Shown: positions 5,289-12,918 of the stretch, piece after piece
Numbering within the stretch: the stretch's first letter is position 1
How the letters are laid out: each line of letters starts with the position of its first letter
Virus record (IMG/VR): IMGVR_UViG_3300025079_000016
Coordinates: 1-28,868 of that record
Direction: 5' to 3' (one strand)
Source: a virus
Length of the DNA stretch: 28,868 nucleotides
Made by a program: the position numbers and the translations under genes
Notes under the pieces: model-generated
Database searches by the model: none
What the model saw: only the letters and a program-made list of their open reading frames with translations
Told to the model about the DNA's origin: nothing

Positions 5289-5458
5289 TGGCTGTTAATG
5301 CATCTGGTAATTATACTAAGCCTAAGATGAGAAAGAATTTATTTAACAGGATTAAGGCTGCTAGTGTTCAAGGCACTGCTGCTGGTCAGTGGTCGGCTAG
5401 AAAGGCACAACTATTGGCAAAGCGGTATAAAGCTGCTGGTGGTGGGTATAAGTCATGA
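5288..5458 (+). CDS. 56-aa basic phage protein
   Basis: ATG at 5288 overlaps the previous stop (TAATG) and the stop overlaps the next start (ATGA). The product opens MAVNASGNYTKPKMRKNLFN and ends QWSARKAQLLAKRYKAAGGG plus a few residues. This pattern (NASGNYTKPxMRKxLFxxIKA, GQWSARKAQxLAKxYKxxGGGY) recurs in phage genomes, usually beside the same small basic genes. No function is known. Strong conservation of such a short sequence and the perfect overlap with both neighbours support it as a real gene. Confidence 0.75.
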   Translation: MAVNASGNYTKPKMRKNLFNRIKAASVQGTAAGQWSARKAQLLAKRYKAAGGGYKS

Positions 5459-5694
5459 AGAAGCCTCAGAAGTCCTTATTGAATTGGGGCAAGCAGAAGT
5501 GGCGCACCAAGTCTGGCAAAAAGTCTAGTGAAACTGGTGAGCGTTACCTTCCTTCTAAGGCTATTGCTGCTCTTAGTGATTCTGAATATGCAGCTACAAC
5601 CAGAGCTAAACGAAAGGGTAAAGCGTCAGGCAAGCAGCATGTGGCTCAACCTAAGAAAATCGCAACCAAAGTAAGGAAGTATAGAAATGCCTAA
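5455..5694 (+). CDS. 79-aa basic phage protein
   Basis: The protein is 79 aa with about one third K and R. It opens KKPQKSLLNWGKQKWRTKSG, continues through SETGERYLPSKAIAALSDSE and YAATTRAKRKGK, and ends KKIATKVRKYRNA. I recognise it as a recurring small phage protein (KPQKSLxxWxxQKWRTKSGKxS...GERYLPxKAI); it may be what some databases call DUF5872, though I am not sure of the number. Role unknown. Its start shares ATGA with the upstream stop and its end overlaps the 41-aa gene by 8 bp. Confidence 0.75.
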   Translation: MKKPQKSLLNWGKQKWRTKSGKKSSETGERYLPSKAIAALSDSEYAATTRAKRKGKASGKQHVAQPKKIATKVRKYRNA

Positions 5695-5812
5695 TGTTAT
5701 GGGAAAGAAGTATCCGTACACTGCTAAAGGAATAAAGGCAGCTAAGGCTGCTGCCACCAAAGGTATGCCCAAGAAAAAGAAGAAGGGTAAATCTCTTCTT
5801 GGGAGATACTAA
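5687..5812 (+). CDS. 41-aa lysine-rich phage peptide
   Basis: The frame opens MPNVMGKKYPYTAKGIKAAK and ends in a lysine cluster (MPKKKKKGKSLLGRY). The opening MPNVxGKKFPYTxxGxxAAK is a recurring phage peptide pattern found near the other small basic genes of this region. It overlaps the 79-aa gene by 8 bp and ends 2 bp before the next start. Function unknown; the positive charge suggests nucleic-acid contact. Confidence 0.7.
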   Translation: MPNVMGKKYPYTAKGIKAAKAAATKGMPKKKKKGKSLLGRY

Positions 5813-5814
5813 GT

Positions 5815-6048
5815 ATGGCTTGGTATTATCCTAGTGGTGAGTTGTATGTAGGTGATACTCATAAGATAGCGAATGTAACGTACTCAGGCACTAATCATAT
5901 GTCTGATTCGCGTAGATTGGTAGAGGGGCCAGAGCCAGAACGTGCTAGAAGCTCCAAAGGTAGGTTAAGGGCAGATGATCCCTCTACACTTGAGATTAAT
6001 GAGGCATATCAGAAGCCAAAGCCTAAAAGGAAGGCTAAGAAGAAGTGA
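5815..6048 (+). CDS. 77-aa phage protein with basic tail
   Basis: The product has an N-terminal part with aromatic and beta-prone residues (MAWYYPSGELYVGDTHKIAN, then VTYSGTNHMSDSRRLVEG) and a C-terminal basic tail (KPKPKRKAKKK). The N-terminal WYYPSGExYxGxxHxxxxxxxSGxxHxxxSxRL pattern recurs in similar tiny phage genes. There is no membrane segment and no known function. The stop shares bases with the GTG start of the next gene, so the two are probably translationally coupled. Confidence 0.7.
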   Translation: MAWYYPSGELYVGDTHKIANVTYSGTNHMSDSRRLVEGPEPERARSSKGRLRADDPSTLEINEAYQKPKPKRKAKKK

Positions 6049-6245
6049 GTTTTATAGGTTCTATTCCCCAGCAAGACCTAGTAATGTTGCGCGGAATTGT
6101 AAGAAAAGTACATTTTGCTCACGTTGAAGCCAAGTATGGTAAGAATCTTATTACAGATCATGAATGTGACAAGCTAATTGATAGTATTGCACCAGAGGTT
6201 GTGCAGAATATGATTAGATTTGGTGTGGATAAGGGTCTTAGGTAG
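6045..6245 (+). CDS. 66-aa hypothetical protein just before large terminase
   Basis: The gene starts with GTG at 6045 (GTGA overlap with the upstream stop) and ends in TAGTG shared with the terminase start. The product is 66 aa and helical, with the block QQDLVMLRGIVRKVHFAHVE and HECDKLIDSIAPEVVQNMIR; unlike its five neighbours it is not strongly basic. The motif ITDHECDKLIDSxxPxxxxxxIRxGVDxG resembles small phage proteins often placed directly before the large terminase. Perhaps it is a packaging accessory; function unknown. Confidence 0.68.
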   Translation: MSFIGSIPQQDLVMLRGIVRKVHFAHVEAKYGKNLITDHECDKLIDSIAPEVVQNMIRFGVDKGLR

Positions 6246-7774
6246 TGGTTGATTTCAAGTACAAGCCTGATGGTGATGTACTCAAATCGTTTATGAAGGA
6301 TAATACTTTTCTTCGCGCTATTCGTGGGCCTGTTGGCTCTGGTAAGTCTGTTGGCTGTTGCATTGAGGTGTTTCGCCGCGCTCTTGGTCAGGGGAAGAAC
6401 GCTGCTGGAATAAGAAGAAGTAGATGGGCTATCATTCGTAACACCAACCCACAGCTTAGAACAACTACTATTAAGACTTGGCTTGATTGGTTTCCAGAAA
6501 GTGATTGGGGTAAGTTTACTTGGTCTGTTCCTTACACTCACCATATTAAGAAGGGTGATATAGACCTAGAGGTTCTCTTCTTAGCACTTGATAGGCCCGA
6601 AGATGTTAAGAAACTTCTATCATTAGAGCTTACTGGCATCTGGATTAACGAGGCAAGAGAGATTCCCAAGTCTATTATTGACGCTTGCACGATGCGTGTT
6701 GGCAGATTCCCTTCTATGCGAGAGGGAGGCCCGACTTGGACAGGAGTTATAGCTGATACCAATGCGCCAGAAGAAGATCACTGGTGGCCTATCATGTCTG
6801 GTGAGGTTCCTGTTCCAGATCATATACCAAGAGAGCAAGCCAAAATGCTTGTTAAGCCTGACAACTGGAAGTTCTTTACTCAACCCTCTGGGATGAAAGA
6901 AGTGCTATCAGAAGAGGGCGAAATACTTAGCTACCAGCCTAATAAACATGCCGAAAACTGCAAAAATATGATGAAAAGTTACTATCCAAATCTTATTCAA
7001 GGTAAAACTAAGAGTTGGATTGACGTTTATGTTATGAATAGGCTGGGTGCTATACAAGATGGAAAGCCTGTGTACCCGATGTTTGCATATGAAACACATG
7101 TTGCTAAAGAGGAAATACCAGTGGGGGCTGACTTGCCTTTATACATTGGAATTGACTTTGGGCTTACCCCTGCGGCTGTAATTGGTCAGAAGATTAGAGG
7201 AAGATGGCTTATTCAGTCTGAGGTTGTAGCCTTTGACATGGGCATTGTTAGGTTTGCAGAGGTGTTAAGGAATGAGATTGCTACTAGATATTCTCAAGTT
7301 TCCGATGTCTATATTTATGGTGATCCAGCAGGTGATTTTAGGGCGCAAACGGACGAATCTACCCCTTTCCACATACTTAGAGGTGCTGGCCTACGCGCAT
7401 TTCCCGCCCCGTCTAATTCCGTTGATCTCCGCTTGGAATCGGTTACGACTCAGCTTAATAAAATGGTGGAAGGGAAGCCAGCATTCCTAATTGATCGGCG
7501 CTGTTCTCAGCTTATCAAGGGATTTGATGGAGGATATGGCTATAAACGCATGGAAGTTAGCGGCGAAAGATACGCAGACAAGCCAGATAAGAATATGTTT
7601 TCCCACATTCATGACGCATTGCAGTATTTATTGTTAGGTGCTGGTGAGGGTAGGGCATTAATGTCCAATCAAAAGCCTTCTCAGGTAATTAATGCAAGAA
7701 AAGACTTTGATGTATTTACCAGAAAGCCAAAGGTTGGTGTAAAAAAACCTAGTGTGTGGTCACTTGTGCGTTGA
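6245..7774 (+). CDS. terL: Terminase large subunit
   Basis: The protein is 509 aa, starting at GTG 6245. The N-terminal ATPase shows Walker A at residues 28-35 (GPVGSGKS), an RNTNPQLRTTT motif near 65-75 and Walker B with catalytic acid at 132-136 (IWINE). The C-terminal RNase-H-like nuclease begins around YIGIDFG with D304, continues through YIYGDPAGDFRA and ends with a conserved DALQYLLLG, giving the three acidic metal ligands. It pumps DNA into the empty head and cuts concatemers; the small subunit at 4504-4881 supplies specificity. Length is normal for a podovirus enzyme. Its stop codon is part of the promoter-like motif copy B. Confidence 0.95.
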   Translation: MVDFKYKPDGDVLKSFMKDNTFLRAIRGPVGSGKSVGCCIEVFRRALGQGKNAAGIRRSRWAIIRNTNPQLRTTTIKTWLDWFPESDWGKFTWSVPYTHHIKKGDIDLEVLFLALDRPEDVKKLLSLELTGIWINEAREIPKSIIDACTMRVGRFPSMREGGPTWTGVIADTNAPEEDHWWPIMSGEVPVPDHIPREQAKMLVKPDNWKFFTQPSGMKEVLSEEGEILSYQPNKHAENCKNMMKSYYPNLIQGKTKSWIDVYVMNRLGAIQDGKPVYPMFAYETHVAKEEIPVGADLPLYIGIDFGLTPAAVIGQKIRGRWLIQSEVVAFDMGIVRFAEVLRNEIATRYSQVSDVYIYGDPAGDFRAQTDESTPFHILRGAGLRAFPAPSNSVDLRLESVTTQLNKMVEGKPAFLIDRRCSQLIKGFDGGYGYKRMEVSGERYADKPDKNMFSHIHDALQYLLLGAGEGRALMSNQKPSQVINARKDFDVFTRKPKVGVKKPSVWSLVR

Positions 7775-7799
7775 GTTTTGTTAGGACTTGTGTTTAGCA
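7764..7799 (+). promoter_or_regulatory. Late promoter-like bipartite motif, copy B (upstream of portal block)
   Basis: TTGTGCGTTG at 7764-7773, overlapping the terminase stop, is followed after exactly the same distance as in copy A by TTTAGCA at 7793-7799. A ribosome site (AGGAG) for the next gene starts 10 bp later. Identical spacing of both parts over unrelated filler is the strongest evidence that they work together. Confidence 0.6.
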
Positions 7800-7819
7800 G
7801 AGATAACTAGGAGATCATT

Positions 7820-8722
7820 ATGTGCAAAACCGATAAGAAACAGAGTAGTGTAAGGGTAACTGAGGCCACCGATACAGACACAACAAAGGCTTTAACTATT
7901 GTAAGCACTACGCCCCAAGGTGTTAAAAAGAAATTGTTTGGGGCTGATGATAAAGCTTCCTATGTAACCTTATCTGATGGCACTAAAGTTTATTCTGAAA
8001 CTGGCTCTGCTTTAAATACTTCTGAAGAAGTTGCACAAGCTACAGCAAGGGCAGAAGAAATTATAGCAGAAAGGCAATCTCTGATTGATGATTCTGCCGC
8101 TGCTCAAAAGAAACTTGATGATGAAGCTGCCGCAGAAGCTGCTGCTCAAGCTGCCGCCGCAGAAGCTGCTGCCGCTCAAGCCGCAATAAATGATGCCTCT
8201 AAATTAAAAGATCAACAAATTACAGATTTAGAAAATGAGCTTCAAAAAGAAATAGATGCGGCAGAAGCTGCTGGTGAAGCCTCTACTACTCTTTTTACTG
8301 AAAAAGTACAATCACTTGAGACTCAAATATTAGATTTAGAAAAGGCACATGCTGAAACTGTAGGTGAATTTACTGCTGCTGCGGCTGCTGGCATTGGAAA
8401 TACAAGTCAAACGGTAACTCAAATTATTGAAACAGCACCCGATGCTGCGATGGTAGAGCAAGAACGTCTTGCTGCTGCTGAACTAAGAAAGCAAAGAATA
8501 GAACGTGCTAGGTCTAAGCAGTCATTACTTAAAAGACGCGAAGAAAGAATACAAGAAGTAGGCTCTGGTCGTAAAGTATTAAGCGGAGAAGAAATGGACT
8601 TGGGAATTAATTACAGAGACTCACTTATTTCTGCCTCTACTGGCAAGCGAATGGGGTCTGGTCGGCGCTCTCTCCTTACTGGTTCTACTGGTGGAATTGG
8701 TTACTATAGTAGGTTTGTATAA
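7820..8722 (+). CDS. Ala-rich coiled-coil protein upstream of the portal
   Basis: The product is 300 aa. Residues about 70-160 are extremely rich in A and E, with heptad-like spacing (coiled coil), and KLKDQQITDLENELQKEIDA continues it. The middle (residues 185-200) is Ala/Gly-rich; the C-terminal part is basic and ends in GRRSLLTGSTGGIGYYSRFV, a short tail motif I recognise from proteins found directly upstream of portal genes in marine podoviruses. There is no catalytic motif. It may be a head-tail or core assembly factor; evidence is context only. The stop overlaps the portal start by one base. The N-terminal half is probably fast-evolving and the tail conserved. Confidence 0.65.
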   Translation: MCKTDKKQSSVRVTEATDTDTTKALTIVSTTPQGVKKKLFGADDKASYVTLSDGTKVYSETGSALNTSEEVAQATARAEEIIAERQSLIDDSAAAQKKLDDEAAAEAAAQAAAAEAAAAQAAINDASKLKDQQITDLENELQKEIDAAEAAGEASTTLFTEKVQSLETQILDLEKAHAETVGEFTAAAAAGIGNTSQTVTQIIETAPDAAMVEQERLAAAELRKQRIERARSKQSLLKRREERIQEVGSGRKVLSGEEMDLGINYRDSLISASTGKRMGSGRRSLLTGSTGGIGYYSRFV

Positions 8723-10278
8723 TGATGAATGACCCAAAGAAATACATGGAGAGATACGAGAAAGCAAAGTCTCATAGGCAAAACTTTGTTGATTTGTTTG
8801 AGGAATGCTATGAGTATGCCCTTCCTCAACGTGAATCCTTTTTCTTTGAAAGCGCAGGGCAGCGCAGAGATGATAAAATCTTTGATGAAACTGCTGTTGT
8901 TGGTGTTCAAGAGTTTGCATCTCGTTTGCAGTCTGGTCTTGTTCCTAACTTTGCGCGATGGGCAGACTTAACTTCTGGTTCTGAAATACCGCCCGAAGAT
9001 AAAGACGCAGTAGACAATGATCTTGATGAAGTAACTGAGTATGTATTTGAAATACTACAGAACTCTAACTTTTCTCAGGAAGTACACGAATCTTTTATGG
9101 ACTTAGCAGTAGGCACTGGCGTTCTTTGCATTGAAGAGGGCGATGCTATTAACCCCATTACCTTCTCAGCCGTTCCTTTGCCTCATGTGGTATTGGATAC
9201 TGGTGCTGATGATAAGATTGACCATGTGTTTCGTGAGCGAAAGGGCATAAGAAACTCAGAGTTATCTATTATTTACCCAGAAAAGGGGTTTGATAAAAGA
9301 GTTTCTGATCGGATCATGCGCGATCCAGAAGGTAAGTGTACAGTATTAGAGGTGGTTTGTAAGGATTACTCTAAGAAAAACGAAGAAGCTTACCTACATT
9401 ATGTAATTGATATGGCAACCAAAACTAATCTTACTGAAAATAAGTTTGATGGTGTAGGTTCTAATCCGTATGTTTGCTTTCGTTGGACTAAATGTGCTGG
9501 TGAAGTATATGGTAGAGGCCCATTGATTAACGCTTTGTCTGCGATTAAGACTACTAACCTTACTATTCAGCTAATACTTGAAAATGCACAAATGGCTATC
9601 TCCGGTATTTATCAAATGGATGATGATGGCATTATAAATCCAGATACAATTAACTTAGTCCCCGGAACAATTATTCCAAAATCTCCACAATCAGGTGGAT
9701 TACAACCCATTCAATCGGCTGGACGTTTTGATGTTGCTGATCTTGTACTAAGTGATATGCGTCAGAATATTAAACGTGCGCTTTACAGTGAAATGCTAGG
9801 AAACCCAGATAAAACCCCTGCATCTGCTACAGAAGTTGCCGAGCGTATGGCTGATTTATCTCGTAGAATAGGCTCTGCATTTGGTAGATTGCAAGCTGAG
9901 TTAGTGCAACCTGTATTACAGCGCGTAGTACACATACTTCGTAAACAAGGTCGCATTGATTTGCCTACAGTTAATGGCAGAGAAGTTAAGATTCGTTCTG
10001 TTTCTCCTTTAGCACAAGCGCAATCCAACCAAGATATATCTTCTGTTGCACGTTTTCTTGAAATGATTCAAGCATACTTTGGTGGTGATATGACTAACAT
10101 GCTAATTAATTCAGAAGAAACTGCTATTTATTTAGCAAAACAATTTGGTGTTCCTGACAGCTTGATTCGTGATGCAAATGAGCGTAAGCAGATAGTTGCA
10201 ATGATGCAACAAATGGCGCAAGCTCAACAGCAAGCTAATGCACCAGCAGAAACGGAACAACAGATTGCCGCAGAATAA
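8722..10278 (+). CDS. Portal / head-to-tail connector protein
   Basis: The 518-aa protein matches the T7-like head-tail connector family (PF12236). It opens YEKAKSHRQNFVDLFEECYE followed by YALPQRESFF, and carries SRLQSGLVPNFARWADL, VGTGVLCIEEGD, a beta-rich wing region, GRGPLINALSAIKTTNL and the stem/crown helix block with TPASATEVAERMADLSRRIG. It would form the 12-subunit ring at one head vertex through which DNA enters and leaves, binding the terminase and later the tail tube. The C-terminus is glutamine-rich (MMQQMAQAQQQANAP). Length fits the family (about 500-560 aa). It overlaps the next gene by 41 bp. Confidence 0.93.
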   Translation: MMNDPKKYMERYEKAKSHRQNFVDLFEECYEYALPQRESFFFESAGQRRDDKIFDETAVVGVQEFASRLQSGLVPNFARWADLTSGSEIPPEDKDAVDNDLDEVTEYVFEILQNSNFSQEVHESFMDLAVGTGVLCIEEGDAINPITFSAVPLPHVVLDTGADDKIDHVFRERKGIRNSELSIIYPEKGFDKRVSDRIMRDPEGKCTVLEVVCKDYSKKNEEAYLHYVIDMATKTNLTENKFDGVGSNPYVCFRWTKCAGEVYGRGPLINALSAIKTTNLTIQLILENAQMAISGIYQMDDDGIINPDTINLVPGTIIPKSPQSGGLQPIQSAGRFDVADLVLSDMRQNIKRALYSEMLGNPDKTPASATEVAERMADLSRRIGSAFGRLQAELVQPVLQRVVHILRKQGRIDLPTVNGREVKIRSVSPLAQAQSNQDISSVARFLEMIQAYFGGDMTNMLINSEETAIYLAKQFGVPDSLIRDANERKQIVAMMQQMAQAQQQANAPAETEQQIAAE

Positions 10279-10525
10279 CCACATTGGTTTAGATGGTCTA
10301 GCAAGAACAACGGCAGAAGAAGATAAGTTAAGTTTGAATATCGGAACTGTTTTTGCAACCCCAGCAGGTAGTGAGGTTCTTCGCTATCTACGCAGTATTA
10401 CAATAGAAATGGTAAGTGGCCCAAATATAACCACTGACGAGTTGCGCCATTTAGAGGGCCAGCGTTATCTTGTTGGCCTTATTGAGCGTCATTCCCAACG
10501 AGCGCATAAGGTAAAAAACAAATGA
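10238..10525 (+). CDS. Bbp19-like phage protein
   Basis: The 95-aa product has a helical core: LNIGTVFATPAGSEVLRYLR, then ITIEMVSGPNITTDELRHLE and GQRYLVGLIERHSQRAH. The pattern VFxTPxGxxVLxYLR..., LRHLEGxRxxVGxIE is the Bbp19 type seen after portal genes in many podoviruses. Function is not established; a role in head completion is inferred from its fixed place between portal and scaffold. The start at 10238 lies inside the portal gene without an obvious ribosome site, and no better in-frame start exists before the conserved core. The end overlaps the scaffold start (ATGA). Confidence 0.75.
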   Translation: MHQQKRNNRLPQNNHIGLDGLARTTAEEDKLSLNIGTVFATPAGSEVLRYLRSITIEMVSGPNITTDELRHLEGQRYLVGLIERHSQRAHKVKNK

Positions 10526-11238
10526 GTGAAGAAGCAGTAGAAGAAACAGTAGAAGAGAAGGACTTTGTTGTAGCAGAGGATTCTCAACCAGAACGTCCTG
10601 AGTGGCTACCAGAAAAGTATAACACTGGTGAGGACTTGGCAAAAGCATACACAGAGTTATCAAGTAAGTTAGGGCAAAAGGAAGAGGATTTACGCAGTAA
10701 GTTTCATGAAGAGTTACAAGCCGAAGCATTTAAAGATAGGCCCGAAACCGCTGGTGGTTATGAAATACCAGAAGGCATAGACGAAGAATCAACGCTTGAT
10801 AGCGATCTATTAAAGTGGTGGTCTGAGCATTCTTTTGAGAATGGGTTTAGTCAGGACGAGTTTAACAAAGGCTTAGAGATGTACACCAGTGCTATAAGTG
10901 CAAATCAGCCAGATTTAGATGCGGAAGCAAAAAAGCTTGGTGATAACTCTAATGCTAGAATAGAGGCTGCTGGTTTATTTGCCAATCAGTTCTTTGGAGA
11001 AGATCATATGCCAGCCATAGAACGTCTTGCTGAAAGTGCTGATGGCATTATTGCTTTAGAGTTCATTATGGAAAAGATGAAATCACCTTCTGTAAATAGT
11101 GATTCTGTGTCTGCAAGCAAAGTTACTGAGGAAAACCTTAGAAAAATGATGGAAGATGAACGCTATTGGCATCCAGCTAGGCGCAGCAATGATTTTGTAA
11201 AGGAAGTTCAGAATGGATTTAAAACCATTTACGGATGA
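10522..11238 (+). CDS. Capsid assembly scaffolding protein
   Basis: The 238-aa protein is strongly acidic at the N-terminus (EEAVEETVEEKDFVVAEDS) and then has RPEWLPEKYNTGEDLAKAYT, the conserved entry motif of T7-like scaffold proteins. A charged helix, a PETAGGYEIPEGID linker and helices near the C-terminus (EENLRKMMEDERYWHPARRS) follow. The last helix with RYWHPARR and a C-terminal basic/aromatic end suits binding to capsid subunits. It should guide coat protein into a procapsid around the portal and then leave. Position directly before the gp13-like and capsid genes supports this. The C-terminus overlaps the next gene by 26 bp. Confidence 0.85.
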   Translation: MSEEAVEETVEEKDFVVAEDSQPERPEWLPEKYNTGEDLAKAYTELSSKLGQKEEDLRSKFHEELQAEAFKDRPETAGGYEIPEGIDEESTLDSDLLKWWSEHSFENGFSQDEFNKGLEMYTSAISANQPDLDAEAKKLGDNSNARIEAAGLFANQFFGEDHMPAIERLAESADGIIALEFIMEKMKSPSVNSDSVSASKVTEENLRKMMEDERYWHPARRSNDFVKEVQNGFKTIYG

Positions 11239-11749
11239 ACCTAAGATAATTTCTAGGGGTGGCTCTTATCTTACCCCTATGACTGAGGACCATATTGATG
11301 AACTTGTAAGAGTTTTAGCATTTGAGAATGTTAGAGAGCTTGCTATGTCTGGTCAAACAAATATCCGAGAAGCCCTAGAGGAAATGTACTCTACTTGTGA
11401 AATGTATGTAGTACGCAGTAAGGAGGGCGATCTTCTTTGCATGGGTGGCTTGTCATATAACGATGATTGGCCTCAGTTGTTTGCAATGTTTTCTAGGAGA
11501 ATGAAAGAAAACTTTCATTTAATGGCTAGAGGTTCAAAGATGCTTATCAACTTCTTAGACAAAACTCAGGAGGGTATGACCATGACAATACTCTCTGAGT
11601 ATGCCCCTATGATTAATTGGGCAGCATGGTTAGGCTTTGAACCGATTGGTATCAGTGAAGATAAAAATATTAAGTATGTTGAATTTGTGCGTTGCAATCC
11701 AAATAAAAACAATGTTTACAATTCCGCATCGCGGCCCGCAACGCATTGA
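11213..11749 (+). CDS. T7 gp13-like, acetyltransferase-fold protein
   Basis: The 178-aa protein resembles the T7 gp13 family (PF11090), whose members look like GNAT acetyltransferases. Visible parts are LTPMTEDHIDELVRVLAFEN, an internal MYVVRSKEGDLLCMGGLSYN strand pair, a helical MLINFLDKTQE segment and the GNAT-like end block YAPMINWAAWLGFEPIG. In T7, gp13 is needed for proper virion assembly but is not a major component of the particle; enzyme activity is unproven. Here it lies between scaffold and capsid, not among the internal virion genes as in T7. Promoter motif copy C is read through its last codons (EFVRCN). Confidence 0.72.
   Translation: MDLKPFTDEPKIISRGGSYLTPMTEDHIDELVRVLAFENVRELAMSGQTNIREALEEMYSTCEMYVVRSKEGDLLCMGGLSYNDDWPQLFAMFSRRMKENFHLMARGSKMLINFLDKTQEGMTMTILSEYAPMINWAAWLGFEPIGISEDKNIKYVEFVRCNPNKNNVYNSASRPATH
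11684..11720 (+). promoter_or_regulatory. Late promoter-like bipartite motif, copy C (upstream of capsid)
   Basis: TTTGTGCGTTG at 11684-11694 is followed by TTTACA at 11715-11720, matching copy A and B in position but lacking the G. It sits in the 3' end of the gp13-like gene and 109 bp before the capsid start, a fitting site for extra transcription of the most abundant structural protein. Confidence 0.55.
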
Positions 11750-11769
11750 TCGGCCCCTTTTGGGATACC

Positions 11770-11812
11770 TGAGTTGATATGATAGTGCGGATACCCGTAG
11801 CACCGAAACTCA
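11770..11812 (+). other. Structured leader of the capsid gene
   Basis: TGAGTT (11770-11775) pairs with AACTCA (11807-11812), enclosing GTGC (11785-11788) paired with GCAC (11800-11803) and a small inner CGG/CCG pairing. Together they form a branched hairpin that ends 16 bp before the capsid start and leaves the ribosome site (TAGGA) free. It may stabilise the capsid mRNA or be an RNase III site, as in T7 leaders. Confidence 0.4.
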
Positions 11813-11828
11813 ACTTAGGACTATTGAA

Positions 11829-12638
11829 ATGGCTAATACAATCGACACAGCCTTTATCAAGCAGTTTGAGACAGAGGTTCACATGGCATATCAGCGTATG
11901 GGTTCCAAGCTACGGAACACAGTACGCTCAACCAATGTGACAGGCTCAATTGCTCGATTCCAAAAAATAGGCACTGGCTCTGCCACAACTAAATCTCGCA
12001 ATGGTAATGTTACTCCTATGGAGTTAGCACACACCACAGTTGAAGCTACAATGGCTGACTACTATGCTGCAGAATATATTGACAAACTTGACGAATTGAA
12101 AACAAATATCAATGAGCGTCAAGCTGTAACTCAATCTGCTGCTGCTGCATTAGGTCGTAAAACTGATGAACTAATTACAACGGCACTAGATGCTGGCGCA
12201 AATAGTACACAGATTCACGATGCTAGTTCTGCATTAGAAAAAGCTGATTTACTTTCATTGTTTCAAACATTTGGCAATGCAAGTATTCCAGAGGACGGAC
12301 AACGCTATCTTGCTATGTCTCCTTCTGGTTTTGCTGACTTGTTCTTGATTACTGAGTTTGCTTCTTCTGACTTTGTTGGTCCACAAAACTTACCTTTTGC
12401 TGGCGGTATGACAATGAAAGAGTTCTTAGGATTTAAGATATTCTCAACGTCTGCTGTAGCTGGTGGTAAGAACTTTGCTTATCATACAACTGCTGTTGGT
12501 ATGGGTGTAAACTCTGATGTTTCCACTGAAGTAAACTATGTAGCCGAGAAAGTTTCTCATCTTGCAACCTCAATGATGTCCATGGGCGCTGTTGTTATCG
12601 ACGATAACGGTGTCTATGAAGTCCTTGATAATAACTAG
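11829..12638 (+). CDS. Major capsid protein (Phage_capsid_2-like)
   Basis: The 269-aa protein matches the short HK97-fold-type capsid family I know as Phage_capsid_2 (PF19821). It has TAFIKQFETEVHMAYQRMGS then KLRNTVRSTNVTGSIARFQKIG, the conserved TTVEATMADYYAAEYIDKLD (the ADYxxAExIDxLD belt), ALGRKTDELITTALDAGANS, RYLAMSPSGFADLFLITEFA, FLGFKIFSTSAVAG and a closing EKVSHLATSMMSMGAVVIDD. Length is small compared with T7 gp10 (about 345 aa) but normal for this family. It forms the icosahedral shell. It has its own upstream promoter-like motif and structured leader, and the terminator at 12919-12936 lies downstream, so it is likely the most highly transcribed gene here. Confidence 0.88.
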   Translation: MANTIDTAFIKQFETEVHMAYQRMGSKLRNTVRSTNVTGSIARFQKIGTGSATTKSRNGNVTPMELAHTTVEATMADYYAAEYIDKLDELKTNINERQAVTQSAAAALGRKTDELITTALDAGANSTQIHDASSALEKADLLSLFQTFGNASIPEDGQRYLAMSPSGFADLFLITEFASSDFVGPQNLPFAGGMTMKEFLGFKIFSTSAVAGGKNFAYHTTAVGMGVNSDVSTEVNYVAEKVSHLATSMMSMGAVVIDDNGVYEVLDNN

Positions 12639-12649
12639 GAGGTTATAGA

Positions 12650-12913
12650 ATGGCTTATAGTGCAAGTGGTCTCTCTCGTATCGGTGGCGACTCAAATGGT
12701 AGTTTGTGGATGTATACATCTGCAGATGCAATTGCTACTGTAAACACAGAAGGTTACTTTAACAGCGCAGCTAATATGCTTGCTGTTCGTGACTTGATTA
12801 TTGTTTGCGATACAAACGTCCCAACAACTAACTTCTGTAATGTTCTTTCTAATACTGGTTCAGTTGTAGATGTATCTAATGGTACTGCTGTTGTGGAAAC
12901 CGATGGCGACTAA
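12650..12913 (+). CDS. 87-aa probable head decoration/stabilisation protein
   Basis: The product is 87 aa with beta-prone blocks: MAYSASGLSRIGGDSNGSLW, MYTSADAIATVNTEGYFNSA, VRDLIIVCDTNVP and VVDVSNGTAVVETDGD. The pattern SLW(x)YxSADAxAxVxxxGYF...VGDLIxVxDxxx...VxxSNGTAV is known from small genes located directly after phage capsid genes. The likely role is a capsid decoration or head-completion protein, based on this pattern and place. A good AGGAGG ribosome site precedes the start, in line with high expression together with capsid. Confidence 0.72.
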   Translation: MAYSASGLSRIGGDSNGSLWMYTSADAIATVNTEGYFNSAANMLAVRDLIIVCDTNVPTTNFCNVLSNTGSVVDVSNGTAVVETDGD

Positions 12914-12918
12914 ATACT

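Noticed and set aside
7272-7490. Plus-strand 72-aa frame within the large terminase
   Set aside because: It lies in the nuclease domain of an intact terminase and has no ribosome site.
8621-8920. Minus-strand open frames over the portal start (8621-8920, 8704-8910)
   Set aside because: They are shadows of the portal and coiled-coil genes, which have clear family matches on the plus strand.
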